A stretch of 64,000 nt of DNA from Diplosphaera chodatii. Its lineage: Eukaryota > Chlorophyta > Trebouxiophyceae > Prasiolales > Stichococcaceae. Under the pieces are notes generated by a model. That model was not told where the DNA came from. It made no database searches and worked only from the letters and a program-made list of their open reading frames with translations. Shown in pieces: positions 62,501-64,000 of this stretch. Position 1 is the first letter of the stretch; each line of letters opens with the position of its first letter. The DNA is taken from NCBI GenBank assembly GCA_032358165.1, contig JAALGY010000052.1:2046001-2110000 (forward strand). Reading direction: 5' to 3'. A program made the position numbers and the translations under genes.

Positions 62501-63558
62501 GACCTCGCATTGCAGCCGTTTCAGGCCCCGCAGCGCTGGCAGCAGCGCCTGCAGGCGGTGCGTGGCACTGGCGCCAGCCACCAGCGACGTCAGATTGCGC
62601 AGGGTCGACAGCTGGGTGCAGGCACCAGACCCTGCACACATCACACAAGGGCGCCATGATTCATGCAGTTCCGATTTAAAACGCCAGCGAGTCCTTCCCA
62701 GCACCGCTGCGCAAAGCTTAAGTACTCTGTCTGCCAATGAGCAGTTAGTTTGGCTGACCATGAAGGTTATATGACTGACAGCGCACCATCTGCTGGCGTG
62801 AACAACCAACAACCAAGGTTGAGGTGGCGCAGGTTGATCAGCTGTGCAAGGGCTGCAAGCATTTCCGCATCGCCTTGCCGCCACTGCCCTAGTGCTGCGG
62901 TGTCGAAGCCTGGTACCAGGCTGAGCGATGTCAGCTGCGCCGCCACATCCCGTATGTCCAGCTGCCCAAAGCCGTTCAGCAAGCTAGCCGATGTGATTCT
63001 GCAATCAAGAGCTTCACAGTACATGGTACGTGAGGGATCAGCTTGACTACGTACACATAGTACTCACAGCTACGTAGACATGAGGTTCAGCGCCTAGACA
63101 ACCTGATGCTAGTCAGGCATGGCATCTGGCTATGCAAGATCACGATCTTGGTGTTGCTCTCTGGTACATGCAGGTCGACCATCTGAAGACCTGCACAACG
63201 AGTCGGTACAGTCGCGGCCGCTCAACTCTCTGCACGCAGTTTCGATGTACGATGACACTGCAGCAATGATGGTCAATGTGCTGGCGGCCTGTGGCTAAGA
63301 CATTTGCACACCAGGGAATGCTGCTCCGGCCTGATTGACATCAGCGGACGAGGTTGCACGCATCGAGAGTTGCTTGAGAATGCCACTACTGACTGCAGCT
63401 CTGAGGGTGCGGCAGGTGAGGCGCAGCGCCGCGGCAGTGTCCTGAGCATATGCTGCAGCGTCTGCATCTTCGCTGTGCAAGCCATCGCAGGTGAGCGTGA
63501 CGATGGCCTGCAGCACATCTGGCACCAGTGTGCATAACGGCAGAGGCTTTGTCTTCAT
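59559..63558 (-). pseudogene. F-box-like leucine-rich repeat protein, copy B, with an in-frame TAG
   Basis: This is a paralogue of the gene at 54760-58902 with the same exon order. Exon 1 from the ATG at 63558 reads LVPDVLQAIVTLTCDGLHSE and TCRTLRAAVSSGILKQLSM, aligning with copy A. Later matching segments: DVAAQLTSLSLVPGF, LINLRHLNLGCW, LRNLTSLVAGAS, LLPALRGLKRLQCEV, LTALEELHMTGYAVGDYKLA, LAGALTSLSFVID, LSRLTQLTYLYIRSS, LSNLPLRQISLSVQRLAYQA, LPGSLRRLSLRSCSGVAADD, PTLEQLNLDYHPGIGSATA and MDDAGLLHLTTNMPQLLDIR. Within one exon, FSELMH is followed by TAG (61860-61858) and then LPCCQRLQLISCDG, exactly where copy A reads AQLMDTLPCCQSLRLG. The frame continues intact beyond it, so this is a single nonsense change and looks recent. 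A truncated 5' product, an assembly error or a polymorphism are the alternatives. Confidence 0.65.
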
Positions 63559-64000
63559 GGCAGGTGGTCCTGCTGATCGATGAAAGATGTGCCTAGCGGT
63601 GGGATGCTCACGTCCTGAGACTGGACTCGCTCGATGATATGACTGTGCACTGACGAATGGGCAAGTGGGTTCGCAGATGGTAACGTAGACTGGATCGTTA
63701 ACAGTTTCTGCGGCTCAGTCAACTGCTGGTGAGAAGACGGGACCAGGGGACGTATATAGATAGAGACGGAGTGGCAGTCTTGCTGTTTGCCCATTCCGTC
63801 CACTACCGCTGGTTCTTCCGCCAAATTCGACAACGACCGACAAGTATTGCAGTAAACCAACCGTGTAACATCGCCGCTACATACCCGAAGTCCACGACGC
63901 TGTGCAGTGCTGAGAACAGCCCGTAACTGCCAACCGCTCTCCAACGTGCACTAAAAGTTCACATACAGCATACCTACCAACCCCGCCGATGCGGGACATA
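63559..64000. other. Upstream flank of F-box/LRR copy B
   Basis: These 442 bases precede the copy B start codon and should contain its promoter. No gene or repeat is supported before the window ends. Confidence 0.45.

Overview
The window is nuclear DNA of a eukaryote with compact genes, many small exons and GC-rich coding sequence. The gene set fits a chlorophyte green alga, most likely trebouxiophyte-like: homogentisate dioxygenase, a plant/alga-type homocysteine methyltransferase, a GH5 mannanase, Dbp3, NOL10, EAPP, a wybutosine-type Kelch protein and secreted Gly/Asn-rich proteins. The lineage is inferred from gene content and splice style, not from a search. TAA, TAG and TGA all act as normal stops. 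I saw no tRNA, rRNA, transposon or CRISPR array.

Layout. 1-9.0 kb, minus strand: a signal-peptide formamidase cut by the window edge, homocysteine S-methyltransferase, homogentisate 1,2-dioxygenase. 9.5-11.2 kb, minus: a single-pass membrane protein with a KHA-like domain. 12.0-13.5 kb, plus: a class I glutamine amidotransferase. 13.7-15.0 kb, minus: EAPP. 15.8-22.6 kb, plus: an endonuclease/exonuclease/phosphatase-family gene whose 4.4-kb third intron holds a complete antisense endo-beta-mannanase gene. 23.1-30.6 kb, plus: two secreted Gly-rich proteins, the first built by tandem duplication of a three-exon cassette. 31.3-42.1 kb: NOL10 (minus) and DBP3 (plus), head to head, both nucleolar ribosome-assembly factors. 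42.7-45.0 kb, plus: a membrane-anchored METTL24-like protein. 45.2-47 kb, minus: a U-box protein with U1-type zinc-finger exons and a C-terminal membrane anchor. 47.6-51.2 kb is unresolved. 51.2-54.0 kb, plus: a Kelch protein with a C-terminal Cys-rich CCGxxCRHCPW segment. 54.8-63.6 kb: two F-box/LRR-like paralogues in tail-to-tail inverted orientation, one with an in-frame stop.

How the genes relate. Formamidase, homocysteine methyltransferase and homogentisate dioxygenase are all amino-acid or amide catabolism or salvage genes, but each has its own introns and spacing, so no operon is implied. NOL10 and DBP3 share a 622-bp divergent intergenic region that could coordinate their expression.

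The most unusual material is the cassette-built secreted Gly/Asn-rich protein, the nested mannanase with duplicated 3' terminal exons (one ending in a CaaX motif), the 275-bp tandem duplication of a zinc-finger exon, and repeated use of GC-AG introns. Exon coordinates given below were placed by hand from splice consensus and reading phase. Where I state that lengths sum to a whole number of codons, I checked it.
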